Source: Bifidobacterium commune (GTDB lineage: Bacteria > Actinomycetota > Actinomycetes > Actinomycetales > Bifidobacteriaceae). From it: a stretch of DNA of 64,000 bases. The stretch's first letter is position 1. Each line of letters opens with the position of its first letter. Below, in pieces: positions 19,117 through 28,304 of the stretch. The notes beneath the pieces are model-generated. The model was not told the origin of the DNA. It did not search any database and was given only the letters and a program-made list of their open reading frames with translations. The stretch is taken from positions 214,867-278,866 of the forward strand of contig NZ_FMBL01000001.1 in the NCBI RefSeq assembly GCF_900094885.1, written 5' to 3'. Both the position numbers and the translations under genes were made by a program.

Positions 19117-20445
19117 TTATCCCGTATTTTTGCGCATGTTAGAAGTGCGGAAGAGGGAAGGCCTGTCCAGAAATTGCGTGATGGCGGTAGCGGCTGCGCC
19201 AAGTACCGCCGCATCCGTGGGCAGTCCTGAAAGGATGATGGTTGTGGCTTGTGCAATCTCTGGGATGACGCGCTCTGTGACCACTGCTTGGGCCGCATCA
19301 AGCAACTGTTGTCCGCCAAGTGCGCCGATATCGCCCAGTACGATGTTTCGCGGATTGAAGGTGTTGCAGATGATGACGCATCCGTATCCCACGTAGCGGC
19401 CGATTTGCTCGACTAAATCGCGTGCTTGACGGGCGTCGGGGCCATCGGGTGTTTGCGCCAGAGAGAACAGTGTCTGGCATGCTTCGATATGCGTCATGCT
19501 TGTGGAATGAGCGATGATACCGAGCTCATCGATCTGTTTATGGATCGCACCGGCCGAGCAATAGCATTCAAGGCATCCCACATTGCCGCATTCGCACCGG
19601 GTCCCAGCCGCCGCATCGATGGAAACATGCCCGAGTTCGGTGGAAGCTCCGAGGTTGCCGTAGATAAGCCGACTGTTTTCGATGACACCGAGTCCCACGC
19701 CTTCGCCCAGAAGGAAATAAGCCAGACTTCTTGAATCGTTAAGTGCTCCGAACAACCGTTGGGCGAGTGCGCCGGCGCGTGCGTCCTGTTCGATGAATAC
19801 CGGTACGGGGCAGTTCTGCCCGAATTCCTCATAAAAGTTGATGTTGCGCCAATGTGGCATGGCGGAAACCAATGCTGAATATCCACTACCGTGCAGATAT
19901 GGACCGGGCACCGCCATACCGATGGCGACGATGCGCGGGTCGGAGGCGAGCAGTGAATCTATCTCCCTGTGCGTGGCTTCGATGGCCACATCGATGGTGT
20001 TGTCGCTGATGCGCGGCGTATCGTGTAGGCGCAGACAAGTGCCCTTAAGGTCGAAAACGCCAATCTGCACCAGACTGCGGGCAAATTTTACGCCGATGAA
20101 GTGGAACTCTTCGGTATTGATTGTCAAACCGATTGAGCGCCGTTGTTTGCTGCCTTTCATGTCGCCCGTCTCGCTCACGATTCCTTCATCAATGAGACGC
20201 GCGGTTATTTTTGTAATTGCAGCGGGCGTTAGTCCCAGGGTTTTGGCGATTTGTGCACGTGAGGAAATTTCGGATCGGTAGAGGTGCCACAGCGTCCGTG
20301 AGCGGTTGCGCTCTGAAGCGACGGTTTGAGGTGCTGCGGTATGGTCATCGTAGTCGGCGAAGTTCGGTGTTGAGGTAGTCAGGCGATCGGCGGACAGCCT
20401 GCTTGTGGCTGAGCTAGTCACGGGCATGCCGCTGTGTTCGTGCAT
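19117..20445 (-). CDS. ROK family transcriptional regulator
   Basis: This is a NagC/XylR-type repressor: an N-terminal winged helix (about residues 50-110, 'SRAQIAKTLGLTPAAITKITARLIDEGIV') joined to a ROK sugar-kinase-like domain. The zinc-binding motif GTRCECGNVGCLECYCS is intact. ATG 20445 is chosen because a strong AAGGAGGT lies 7 bases upstream; longer in-frame readings start before this site and are rejected. It probably controls itself and the neighbouring fructokinase in response to a phosphorylated or free sugar. The effector is unknown. The lost transporter at 14863-17681 may have been in its regulon. Confidence 0.88.
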   Translation of the reverse strand: MHEHSGMPVTSSATSRLSADRLTTSTPNFADYDDHTAAPQTVASERNRSRTLWHLYRSEISSRAQIAKTLGLTPAAITKITARLIDEGIVSETGDMKGSKQRRSIGLTINTEEFHFIGVKFARSLVQIGVFDLKGTCLRLHDTPRISDNTIDVAIEATHREIDSLLASDPRIVAIGMAVPGPYLHGSGYSALVSAMPHWRNINFYEEFGQNCPVPVFIEQDARAGALAQRLFGALNDSRSLAYFLLGEGVGLGVIENSRLIYGNLGASTELGHVSIDAAAGTRCECGNVGCLECYCSAGAIHKQIDELGIIAHSTSMTHIEACQTLFSLAQTPDGPDARQARDLVEQIGRYVGYGCVIICNTFNPRNIVLGDIGALGGQQLLDAAQAVVTERVIPEIAQATTIILSGLPTDAAVLGAAATAITQFLDRPSLFRTSNMRKNTG

Positions 20446-20519
20446 CTGACACCTCCTTGGGTCATGCCCTACTGATAATCGCCGACTGTGACGATCCGAC
20501 ATTGATGAACTGGTTTCAT

Positions 20520-20548
20520 ATATTAACTGGGTTAATACAAAAATGCAA
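20520..20548 (-). promoter_or_regulatory. ROK gene promoter with embedded palindromic operator
   Basis: On the minus strand TTGCAT (20548-20543), a 17-base spacer and TAATAT (20525-20520) form a good promoter for the ROK gene. A perfect palindrome TATTAACTGGGTTAATA (20521-20537) overlaps the -10 box and spacer, as expected for an autoregulatory operator. A half-site-like TTGTTAAAT occurs in the 109-bp gap before the fructokinase gene. Confidence 0.6.
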
Positions 20549-20820
20549 GTCAAGAAGAACCAAGATGTCTGATCGTTGAATTCGCTGCGTAGAAGTTGTC
20601 GGTAATTTACGAAGTCGCAACGATTCTTGAGCCGGTCGTCGACTTAAGTTCGTTCACTGCCGGCAAACAATGCGAGATGGAACTGCGAATCACCTTCCTT
20701 ATCGGGGCAAGAAAAAAGTCGACCAGATAACGTCCGAGATCAAGATTCGGTCCTGAGCTTCGAAGGCTGCAAACGTCACCTGTGCCGACCTTGTGCATGA
20801 TCTGGCATCGGTAATGGGGA
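20549..20820. other. Spacer between the ROK regulator and pepP
   Basis: Together with the ROK leader this makes a gap of about 375 bp. A minus-strand open stretch at 20607-20798 matches nothing I recognise and has no clear ribosome binding site. I see no RNA gene or convincing terminator here. Confidence 0.4.
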
Positions 20821-22419
20821 CTACTTTTTGGCTGCCGCGCGCTGTGCCATCCACGCCTCCACTTCGTCGATCTCCTTCGGAATATCCTTTGAAATCCATT
20901 CGGGACCGTCTTCAGTCATGAGTACGTCGTCCTCGATGCGGATGCCGATACCTCGCAGTTCCTCAGGGATGAGCATGTCGTTCTTGGCGAAGTAGAGTCC
21001 TGGTTCGATCGTGAAGACCATTCCCGTGGCGATTTTGGCGCCTTGGTAGGATTCGTAGCGGGCTTGAGCGCAATCGTGAACATCAAGCCCGAGATGATGG
21101 GCCACGCCGCAGGCGATCCAACGACGGTGCTGTTGTCCTTCGGGGGAGAGCGATTCCTCCACGTCGACCTTCAGGATGCCCCAATCATGCAGTCGCTGAG
21201 CGATGACACGCATGCACGCATGATGGATATCGGAGTACGTTGCTCCCGGTTTCGCGGCATCGAATCCTGCCTGCTGGCTGTCGAGCACTGCCTGATAAAG
21301 CTTCTTCTGCAACGGTGTGAATTTGCCGTCCACAGGGAATGTACGTGAAATGTCCGCCGTGTAGAGGCTCTCCACCTCAACGCCCGCATCGATTAGCAGA
21401 AGCTCGCCGTGTCCGACCACGCCGGTGTTGCGCATCCAATGCAGAATCGGTGCATGGTCGCCGGAGGCCACGATGGGGCTGTAGCCGACAGTGTTGCCTT
21501 CTTCGCGCGAAACAGCATTGAACTCACCTTCCAGCATGCGCTCGCTGCGTGGTTTGCCCACTGCCTGCGGAAGCCTGGAAAGGATGCGATCGAAGCCGTC
21601 CTTGGTGGCATCCACGGCCTTACGAATCTCACCGATCTCATACGGGTCCTTGATCATGCGTGCGGTCGACGTGAATTCCTGTAGTTCGTCGTCAGCCTGT
21701 TTGTTGGCGTTCGGATCCGGGAACCCGTTGGCTTCGCGCACGTCCTCGACCTGATCGGTTATTTGCGGGTCGGCCTGGCGAATTACGCGCAGACGCACAG
21801 CGCCAGCCTCGTTTCCGACATCCTTGCTCAAGGCATCCGGCAGTTGGGCGATGTCATATGTCGGAATGCCGGTCATTGCCGCCAGTTCCTTGACACCGGC
21901 ACGGGGACCGACCCAATACTCACCATACTGCGGGTTGTTGTAGTACTCGATGGTGCCGTTGTCTGCGCGTGGCGCGACGAACAGCTCGGGTGCATGTGTG
22001 TTACCCGCTTTCGCCTCTTCGGATTGCGGGTCCAGAGGGTTGAGCACGAGCACCGCTCCGGCTTCGTAGTCCTGACCGAGGCCGGTGTAATAGGCGAACT
22101 CCGTGTTGGGGCGGAAGGCATAGTCGTCATCGTTGTTGCGGTTCTTGTAATTACCAGCGGCAATGACGATGCGCTCGCTTGGGAAGCGCTTGCCGAGCGC
22201 GGCAAGTCGTGCCGGTGTGAATGCGCTGGATTCGAGCGCTTCGATTTGCGGTTCCTGGTCTTCCCAGCCGGTTTCCATCAGCTTCTGGAAGGCCTTGGAT
22301 GAATTCGGCCGCACGGTGCGGTTGTTGGTTCGGTCTTCCATAGGCTGTTCGGCTCCCGGTGCCGCCGCCAGTTCCTGTGCCTCGTATTGCTTGTCCTTGT
22401 CCGTGATGACTTCTGCCAT
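20821..22419 (-). CDS. pepP: Xaa-Pro aminopeptidase (M24B)
   Basis: This metallopeptidase removes N-terminal residues preceding proline and probably works in the cytoplasm. An N-terminal aminopeptidase-P domain (about 60-220) precedes a creatinase/pita-bread catalytic domain. The metal ligands are visible in context: 'LLIDAGVEVESLYTADISRTFP' (two Asp), 'GVAHHLGLDVHD' (His), 'TIEPGLYF' (Glu) and 'GIRIEDDVL' (Glu). At 532 aa it has a somewhat extended acidic N-terminus. ATG 22419 follows a G-rich stretch. It is divergent from folC, sharing a short promoter region. Confidence 0.92.
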   Translation of the reverse strand: MAEVITDKDKQYEAQELAAAPGAEQPMEDRTNNRTVRPNSSKAFQKLMETGWEDQEPQIEALESSAFTPARLAALGKRFPSERIVIAAGNYKNRNNDDDYAFRPNTEFAYYTGLGQDYEAGAVLVLNPLDPQSEEAKAGNTHAPELFVAPRADNGTIEYYNNPQYGEYWVGPRAGVKELAAMTGIPTYDIAQLPDALSKDVGNEAGAVRLRVIRQADPQITDQVEDVREANGFPDPNANKQADDELQEFTSTARMIKDPYEIGEIRKAVDATKDGFDRILSRLPQAVGKPRSERMLEGEFNAVSREEGNTVGYSPIVASGDHAPILHWMRNTGVVGHGELLLIDAGVEVESLYTADISRTFPVDGKFTPLQKKLYQAVLDSQQAGFDAAKPGATYSDIHHACMRVIAQRLHDWGILKVDVEESLSPEGQQHRRWIACGVAHHLGLDVHDCAQARYESYQGAKIATGMVFTIEPGLYFAKNDMLIPEELRGIGIRIEDDVLMTEDGPEWISKDIPKEIDEVEAWMAQRAAAKK

Positions 22420-22525
22420 TGCAGCCCCCGTTCGATAAAACCTGTTGCCGTCTATCTTAATGATTAAGCCTGACGCTTGGAGTCTCGCGGCTACGTCGAT
22501 GATGGAGAAAGGAGCGGCGCTTGCT

Positions 22526-22547
22526 TCGAGTGCAGTGTTGCACTCGA
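22526..22547. promoter_or_regulatory. Perfect palindrome in the pepP-folC divergent region
   Basis: The 9-base arms TCGAGTGCA and TGCACTCGA flank GTGT, giving a 22-bp symmetrical site about 130 bp before the folC start. It may be an operator or a tight 4-base-loop hairpin. No regulator family can be assigned with confidence; it does not match the actinobacterial SOS box I know. Confidence 0.4.
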
Positions 22548-22676
22548 TAACGCATTATTCCGGTGAAGGGGAAGTCGAAGTCCTTGATGGGTTTGCCGTT
22601 GGGCTTAGTGCTGACGGTACCGTTTCATAGAATGGTTGAATCTGTTTTCAAGGGTTTCAAGGCAAAACGAGGTCTT

Positions 22677-24287
22677 ATGTCATTTGAGCATCCGAGTACC
22701 GACGGGGTTACCATTCGTGAGGTGGAACGTGAGATTATGTCTCGTCGCACCACACATGAGGAGCTGAGCCATGACTTGGAAGTCATGGATGCGATGCTTG
22801 ATTTCCTGGGGCATCCGGAGGATTCCTTCCGCATCATCCACATCACCGGCACCAACGGAAAAGGTTCCACCGCCCGCATGGCTGAGGCCATCTGCCGTGC
22901 ATATGGCATGCGTACAGGTCTGTACACTTCGCCGCACCTTGAGAAAATCAATGAACGTATCGCCGTGGACGGACAGCAGCTTTCTGACGACGATTTCATT
23001 GATACGTGGATGCAGATCAAGGACTTCGTTGCGTTGGTCGATCACAAGATGGAGGTCGATGGCAAGGCTCCGATGAGCTACTTCCAGATTCTTACGGCGA
23101 TGGCCGTATGGAAGTTCTCCGACGCGCCGGTCGATGTCGCCATCTTTGAAGTTGGTATGGGCGGGCGTTGGGATGCCACCAATGCGCTGAATGGTGATGC
23201 GGCCGTCATAGGTCCGATCGATATGGATCATATGGAGTGGCTGGGCGATACGGTCGAGAAGATCGCCGCTGAAAAATCCGGTATCATTAAGCATGAGTCC
23301 ACTGTCATCATCGGTGCCCAACCTCATGAGGAAAAAGTCATGCCGATTCTCAAGGAAGTGGCCGTCAGCGAGCACGCCTCACTCATTCGTGACGGTGAGG
23401 AGATGGAGGTGATTTCCCGCACTCCGGCGGTAGGCGGACAGCTGGTCACGCTGCGTACTCCCGGCGGAACGTATGAGGATGTTCCGGTTGCCAAGTTCGG
23501 CGAGCATCAGGCACACAACGCGTTGGCAGCGCTCGCTGCGGCCGAGACTGTCATTCCCGTGGCCGGTCAGCTCACTGCCGATGTTGTGTCCGAAGCTCTC
23601 GGCGGAGTCAAGATTCCGGGACGGATTGAGCAGGTGCGCAACTCGCCGACCATCATCGTCGACGGCGGACACAATGTCAACGCGGCCGAATCGTTGCGCG
23701 CTGTCATTGAGGAGAATTACAACTTCGAACAATTGGTGGGTGTAGTCGCCGTGATGGGCGACAAACAGGTCGAGGAGTATCTCGGCACGTTGGAGCCCAT
23801 CCTGAGCAACATCATCGTCACTGAGAACTCCTGGCGCGATCGGGTCATGCCTGCTGAAGAACTCGAGAAGATTGCCGTCCGCGTCTTTGGGTGTGACAGG
23901 GTTACACGTGTTGACAATCTTCCCGATGCCATCCAAGGAGCGGTCAACATGGTTGATGCCGATGATGAGCTGGGTGTTGGATATGGACATGGTGTGCTTA
24001 TTTGTGGCAGTTTCGTCACCGCCGGCGATGCTCGTACATTGCTCAAGGAGAAGGCGAATCCCGAGCTGGCGTTGCCCAAGGTACAGCGCGTTGCCGGCAA
24101 AGCCCAAGACGGTGAAACTGGCGACCGCTTCAAGGATGGGGATGAAGACATCGTTTCAGAGGTGTTCGGTGAGACCTTCGGTGATTTCGGAGTCAAGCAA
24201 GTTCCCTTCGAAGGTGATGCCACATCCAGCGATACTGCCGACCAGCTTCGCAATAAGGAGCAGCATAACGGCGCAGAAAACGACTGA
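22677..24287 (+). CDS. folC: Folylpolyglutamate / dihydrofolate synthase FolC
   Basis: This Mur-ligase-like enzyme adds glutamate to folates and, in many bacteria, makes dihydrofolate from dihydropteroate. The ATP loop HITGTNGKGSTARM is at about residues 57-70, with 'FEVGMGGRWDATNAL' and 'PGRIEQVRNSPTIIVDGGHN' downstream. The C-terminal about 70 residues form an acidic, low-complexity tail not typical of the family. ATG 22677 has CGAGG upstream; ATG 22632 and GTG 22563 are alternatives. It lies 95 bp upstream of smc. Confidence 0.9.
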   Translation: MSFEHPSTDGVTIREVEREIMSRRTTHEELSHDLEVMDAMLDFLGHPEDSFRIIHITGTNGKGSTARMAEAICRAYGMRTGLYTSPHLEKINERIAVDGQQLSDDDFIDTWMQIKDFVALVDHKMEVDGKAPMSYFQILTAMAVWKFSDAPVDVAIFEVGMGGRWDATNALNGDAAVIGPIDMDHMEWLGDTVEKIAAEKSGIIKHESTVIIGAQPHEEKVMPILKEVAVSEHASLIRDGEEMEVISRTPAVGGQLVTLRTPGGTYEDVPVAKFGEHQAHNALAALAAAETVIPVAGQLTADVVSEALGGVKIPGRIEQVRNSPTIIVDGGHNVNAAESLRAVIEENYNFEQLVGVVAVMGDKQVEEYLGTLEPILSNIIVTENSWRDRVMPAEELEKIAVRVFGCDRVTRVDNLPDAIQGAVNMVDADDELGVGYGHGVLICGSFVTAGDARTLLKEKANPELALPKVQRVAGKAQDGETGDRFKDGDEDIVSEVFGETFGDFGVKQVPFEGDATSSDTADQLRNKEQHNGAEND

Positions 24288-24382
24288 TATCATCCATTCG
24301 GCTGTATGATTGCAGAGGTGGTTGTGGGACGACGCCCGATAGCAGAGGGTGATGGACGCGAGGAACGGGGGAGTCATAATCC

Positions 24383-27300
24383 ATGTATTTGAAGGAACTG
24401 ACGCTCAGGGGATTCAAATCCTTCGCATCTGCGACCACTCTGAGATTTGAGCCGGGTATCACCGCCGTGGTGGGCCCGAATGGTTCCGGCAAGTCCAACA
24501 TCGTTGATGCGCTGACATGGGTAATGGGAGAGCAAGGTGCCAAAAATTTGCGTGGGACCTCCATGGAGGATGTCATCTTCGCAGGTACTTCCTCACGGTC
24601 GCCGTTGGGACGTGCACAAGTGAGTCTCACCATCGACAACACCGATGGCACGCTTGATATTGACTATACGGAAGTAACCATCAGCCGCACCATCTATCGC
24701 AATGGAGGCTCGGAATATGCCATCAATGGCTCTTCCTGCCGGTTGCTTGATATACAGGAGCTGCTCAGTGACACCGGGTTGGGCCAGCAGATGCACGTTA
24801 TCGTTGGGCAGGGCAGGCTTGACGAGATTCTGAAGGCCGATCCCGCCGGTCACCGTGCCTTCATCGAAGAGGCTGCAGGTATTCTCAAGCATCGCAAGCG
24901 CAAGGAACGAGCGTTGCGCAAGTTGAAGAACACGGAAGCCAACCTTGCTCGTACCGATGACTTGCTGCACGAGATTCGAAGACAGCTCGGCCCGCTCGGA
25001 AGACAAGCCAAGATTTCGCGGCGTGCGGCAAGCATACAGATTTCGTTGCGCGACGCGCAGTCGAGGATTTTTGCTGAGGATGCCCAGCGATCAATGGAAA
25101 GCCGAGCCAAACTCCGTGCAGATCTCGCAGAAGTGCGACGTGAGCTGGAAACTGAGCAGCGTGAGCTGTCCAAGATAAAGATGTGCATTGAGCAGGTTGA
25201 GGCGCTGAGTTCCGAATCAAATCCCGCCATCAACAAAATCAATGAAACATGGCGTCAGCTTTCGAGTCTTGAAGAGCGATTCGGTTCGCTGGCTTCGTTG
25301 GCTGATGAACGTGCGCGTTCCCTTGCAGGACAGATAATTACGAATTTTGGGGAAGATCCGGACCTTCTTGAATCGCGTGCCAAGGAATTGGAAGAACAAG
25401 CAGAAGCGCAGAAAAAGGCTGTTTCCGATCTGCGCTTGGCCTATGACAAGGCGACGGAAAACCGGGCCGGTGATGAAAAGCAGCTTGCGGCGGCTCGTCA
25501 GACCTTGACCGAATTGCGTAAGGTGGCCCAAGAGCATACCTCGAAGATCGCCAATCTGCGTGACCTTAAAACACGTGAGGAATCGGCTATTGAATTGGCC
25601 CAGAGCCGCGCGAAGGATTTCAAAGGACAGCGGGATGCCCTTCTTGAGCAGCGTGATAAGGCAACGACGGAACATGAAACCCTTGCGTTGCAGTCTCGAA
25701 ACGCCGATGAACAGGACGGTACCGACGAGCTGGAAGCTGCGAAAACCGCTATGCATCAGCGTCAGGAGGAACTCGATGCATTGCAAGAGCAGCTGCGGGC
25801 CACGAATGCAAAGATAACCGCACTGAAAGCCAAGGCTGACGCACTGAAGGAGACGCTCGAAAGTAGGAACGCCTCAGGTGATTTGGAAAGAGACGCGGAG
25901 GTGGATGCGTTGGGCAGGCTCGCGGACTTCATTCATATCGAAAGTGGTTGGGAAGAGGCCGTTGCCCACGCGCTTGACCAGTTCGCCAGTGCAATCGTTG
26001 TACCCGACAGGTCCAATATGGTCAAGGCGTTGAACCACGCTGAAGAAGGCAAGCTCGGCCAGGCGGTCGTCTTGCATCCGGTGGAAGGCACGGGAAATAT
26101 CGGCAGTGGTGACTCTACACGAGATAAGGAAGATCCAATCCGTCGTGCCGCGTCGCTGGTAAGCTTGAACAACAGTGTCGAGGACAGTGATTTTGCAACC
26201 CGTGTCGTAGATGCCGTTCGTGTATTGCTTGATGACGTGGCAGCAGTGCCAGATATGGAAACGGCGTTGAAAACTGTAGAAGGAAGTCAATTCAGCCAGG
26301 CCGTCACGAAGGCCGGTGAGGTCGTTAATCCTGTAGGTGCCATCGGTGGTTCGTCACGATCGCAAAGCGATCTTTCGTTGGTGGCAAGACGTGACAAGGC
26401 GATGGAAGAGGCCGAAAAGCTCGAGGCTGAAATCTCGGCGTTGTCTTCTCGCATCGATGTTGCGCAGGCAGCTCGAGACGAGGCGCGTATCGAAGTCGAT
26501 CGTCAGTCACAGCAGCGTATGCGAGCCAAAGTTAAAGCTGATCAGATTCGTAAGGATCTCAACGCCGCGGAAGATCGCATCAAGCAACTGAGCCGACAGA
26601 TTGAGACTCTTGACGATCGAATAAAACAGACGGCTGATGACAGGCAAACTCATCAGCTCAAGCTTGAAGATTTGACTCAGGCGCTGGAAGCAGCGGAACG
26701 TTCCGATACGGAACACCAGGATTTTGATGATCTTGCCGAACGGGTTCGTTCCCTTGAGACCAGCCTCGATCAGGCGCGAGAACAGGAAGTTTCCGCAAAA
26801 ATCGTGTGGAATGACGCGAGCCGTAAAGCTGATTCGCTTGTTCGGCAGGCCGGTCTGCTGCATGATCAGGCAAGTGAGGCGGTCGGTCGTCGAGCTCGGA
26901 TGCAGCAACTCAACGAAAAACGTGAGCGGCGGCAGGCCCATGACCGGCAGATTGCCGCTGACGCCCGTGGCATGGCGCGACTAGTAGCCTGTGAACTCGC
27001 CAGTGTGGTCGCCAAACGCGATGAGCTTTCCAAGGCTGCTTTAAGCCATGATGCACAGCTCAAGGAGCTGCGGGCTCGGCGAGATGAAGTCGAACCGAAT
27101 GTTGCCATGCTGCAGCGGCGTGAGCATGAGCTCGACATTAACCGAGAGCGCTTGGCTGCGCAATATGGCCAGATCGAACAGAAGGTTTCCGATACTTTGG
27201 GCATGGGACTCGACGCATTGGTTGATGAGTACGGCCCGGATAACCCAGTGCCAGTACTGGATGATGAAGGTTGTCCGATACCGCTCGAGCGTGGCGGTAA

Positions 27301-28189
27301 AAGTGCCGTCGTGGATGATGCCGGTGTCGGTAACAATGCCGGGATAGCCGACACTGCCGATTTGACGGTCGGGGGTACAGCGGCCGGCAATGATACATCG
27401 CAGACGCCGCAAATCGTTGTTATGAGCGGTAAAGATGACCTAACCGATACGAGTGACGATTCAAATGCCGATGGTTATCATACCGGGGAGCAACAGGTCG
27501 CGATTGACACCGAGCGTTATCAGACTGTGCCTTATGTCCGTGTCGAGCAGGAAAAACGGTTGCAGAAGGCGGAACGTGATTTGAAGGCGTTGGGTAAGAT
27601 AAATCCGCTTGCCGCCGAGGAATTCGACGCACTTGAGGCCCGCAACCAGTATCTCAACGACCAACGTAACGACGTTGCGGCCAGCCGTGACGATCTTTTG
27701 AAGCTCATCAAGGATCTTGATCGCACAATGATCGAGGTTTTCAAGAGCGCGTTCGATGATACCGCTGCGGCATTCGAAACGGTTTTCGCAACATTGTTCC
27801 CGGGCGGCAAGGGACGTTTGCGTTTGGAAGATCCAGATGATTTGCTGACAACCGGCATCATCGTGGAGGCCAGCCCCGCAGGAAAGCGCGTGAAGCAGCT
27901 GAGTCTGCTCTCTGGTGGCGAGCGAAGTCTGACGGCGTTGGCGCTGCTCTTTGCCATCTTCACGGCCCGTCCAAGCCCGTTCTATGTGATGGATGAGGTT
28001 GAGGCTGCACTTGACGACATTAATCTCACACGTCTGCTCAACGCATTCAATGATCTGCGCAAGCACGCTCAGCTGATCATCATCACGCACCAGCAGCGTA
28101 CGATGGCTATCGCTGACGCGCTCTACGGTGTGACGATGCGTTCCGATGGCGTAACCGCTGTTGTGAGCCAAAAGCTTGAGCATGAATAG
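24383..28189 (+). CDS. smc: Chromosome segregation ATPase SMC
   Basis: SMC forms a dimeric ring that, with ScpA and ScpB (encoded at 45503-47349), compacts and segregates the chromosome. The Walker A GPNGSGKS is at 31-38, a long coiled coil follows, the hinge is at about 505-690, the returning coil follows, and the C-terminal head has LLSGGERSLTAL near 1176 and the Walker B 'FYVMDEVEAALDD' near 1200. At 1268 aa it is longer than usual (about 1190). The excess is a Gly/Asp/Thr-rich, non-coiled insertion at about 955-1045, just before the C-terminal head. It follows folC and may be co-transcribed with it. Confidence 0.95.
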   Translation: MYLKELTLRGFKSFASATTLRFEPGITAVVGPNGSGKSNIVDALTWVMGEQGAKNLRGTSMEDVIFAGTSSRSPLGRAQVSLTIDNTDGTLDIDYTEVTISRTIYRNGGSEYAINGSSCRLLDIQELLSDTGLGQQMHVIVGQGRLDEILKADPAGHRAFIEEAAGILKHRKRKERALRKLKNTEANLARTDDLLHEIRRQLGPLGRQAKISRRAASIQISLRDAQSRIFAEDAQRSMESRAKLRADLAEVRRELETEQRELSKIKMCIEQVEALSSESNPAINKINETWRQLSSLEERFGSLASLADERARSLAGQIITNFGEDPDLLESRAKELEEQAEAQKKAVSDLRLAYDKATENRAGDEKQLAAARQTLTELRKVAQEHTSKIANLRDLKTREESAIELAQSRAKDFKGQRDALLEQRDKATTEHETLALQSRNADEQDGTDELEAAKTAMHQRQEELDALQEQLRATNAKITALKAKADALKETLESRNASGDLERDAEVDALGRLADFIHIESGWEEAVAHALDQFASAIVVPDRSNMVKALNHAEEGKLGQAVVLHPVEGTGNIGSGDSTRDKEDPIRRAASLVSLNNSVEDSDFATRVVDAVRVLLDDVAAVPDMETALKTVEGSQFSQAVTKAGEVVNPVGAIGGSSRSQSDLSLVARRDKAMEEAEKLEAEISALSSRIDVAQAARDEARIEVDRQSQQRMRAKVKADQIRKDLNAAEDRIKQLSRQIETLDDRIKQTADDRQTHQLKLEDLTQALEAAERSDTEHQDFDDLAERVRSLETSLDQAREQEVSAKIVWNDASRKADSLVRQAGLLHDQASEAVGRRARMQQLNEKRERRQAHDRQIAADARGMARLVACELASVVAKRDELSKAALSHDAQLKELRARRDEVEPNVAMLQRREHELDINRERLAAQYGQIEQKVSDTLGMGLDALVDEYGPDNPVPVLDDEGCPIPLERGGKSAVVDDAGVGNNAGIADTADLTVGGTAAGNDTSQTPQIVVMSGKDDLTDTSDDSNADGYHTGEQQVAIDTERYQTVPYVRVEQEKRLQKAERDLKALGKINPLAAEEFDALEARNQYLNDQRNDVAASRDDLLKLIKDLDRTMIEVFKSAFDDTAAAFETVFATLFPGGKGRLRLEDPDDLLTTGIIVEASPAGKRVKQLSLLSGGERSLTALALLFAIFTARPSPFYVMDEVEAALDDINLTRLLNAFNDLRKHAQLIIITHQQRTMAIADALYGVTMRSDGVTAVVSQKLEHE

Positions 28190-28210
28190 CGATCGGCGAG
28201 GACCGGTCGG

Positions 28211-28242
28211 GGTCTCGATGTTGAGTCCCAGGCATCGAGACC
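28211..28242 (+). terminator. Terminator between smc and the racemase gene
   Basis: GGTCTCGATG (28211-28220) and CATCGAGACC (28233-28242) form a perfect 10-bp stem with a 12-base loop, followed by an AT-rich run with TTTT. It lies between convergent genes and may act in both directions. Confidence 0.65.
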
Positions 28243-28304
28243 TATGGAACTAATTTTCAGGCACTGCTACGGAAGACTGAACGTTGAGCCGTGGCCGATG
28301 AATT

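Noticed and set aside
19117-20553. Longer start for the ROK regulator at 20553
   Set aside because: The AAGGAGGT site directly before ATG 20445, and the promoter at 20520-20548, place the start at 20445.
21763-22302. A 179-codon open frame on the plus strand
   Set aside because: Antisense of pepP, with no domain and no ribosome binding site.
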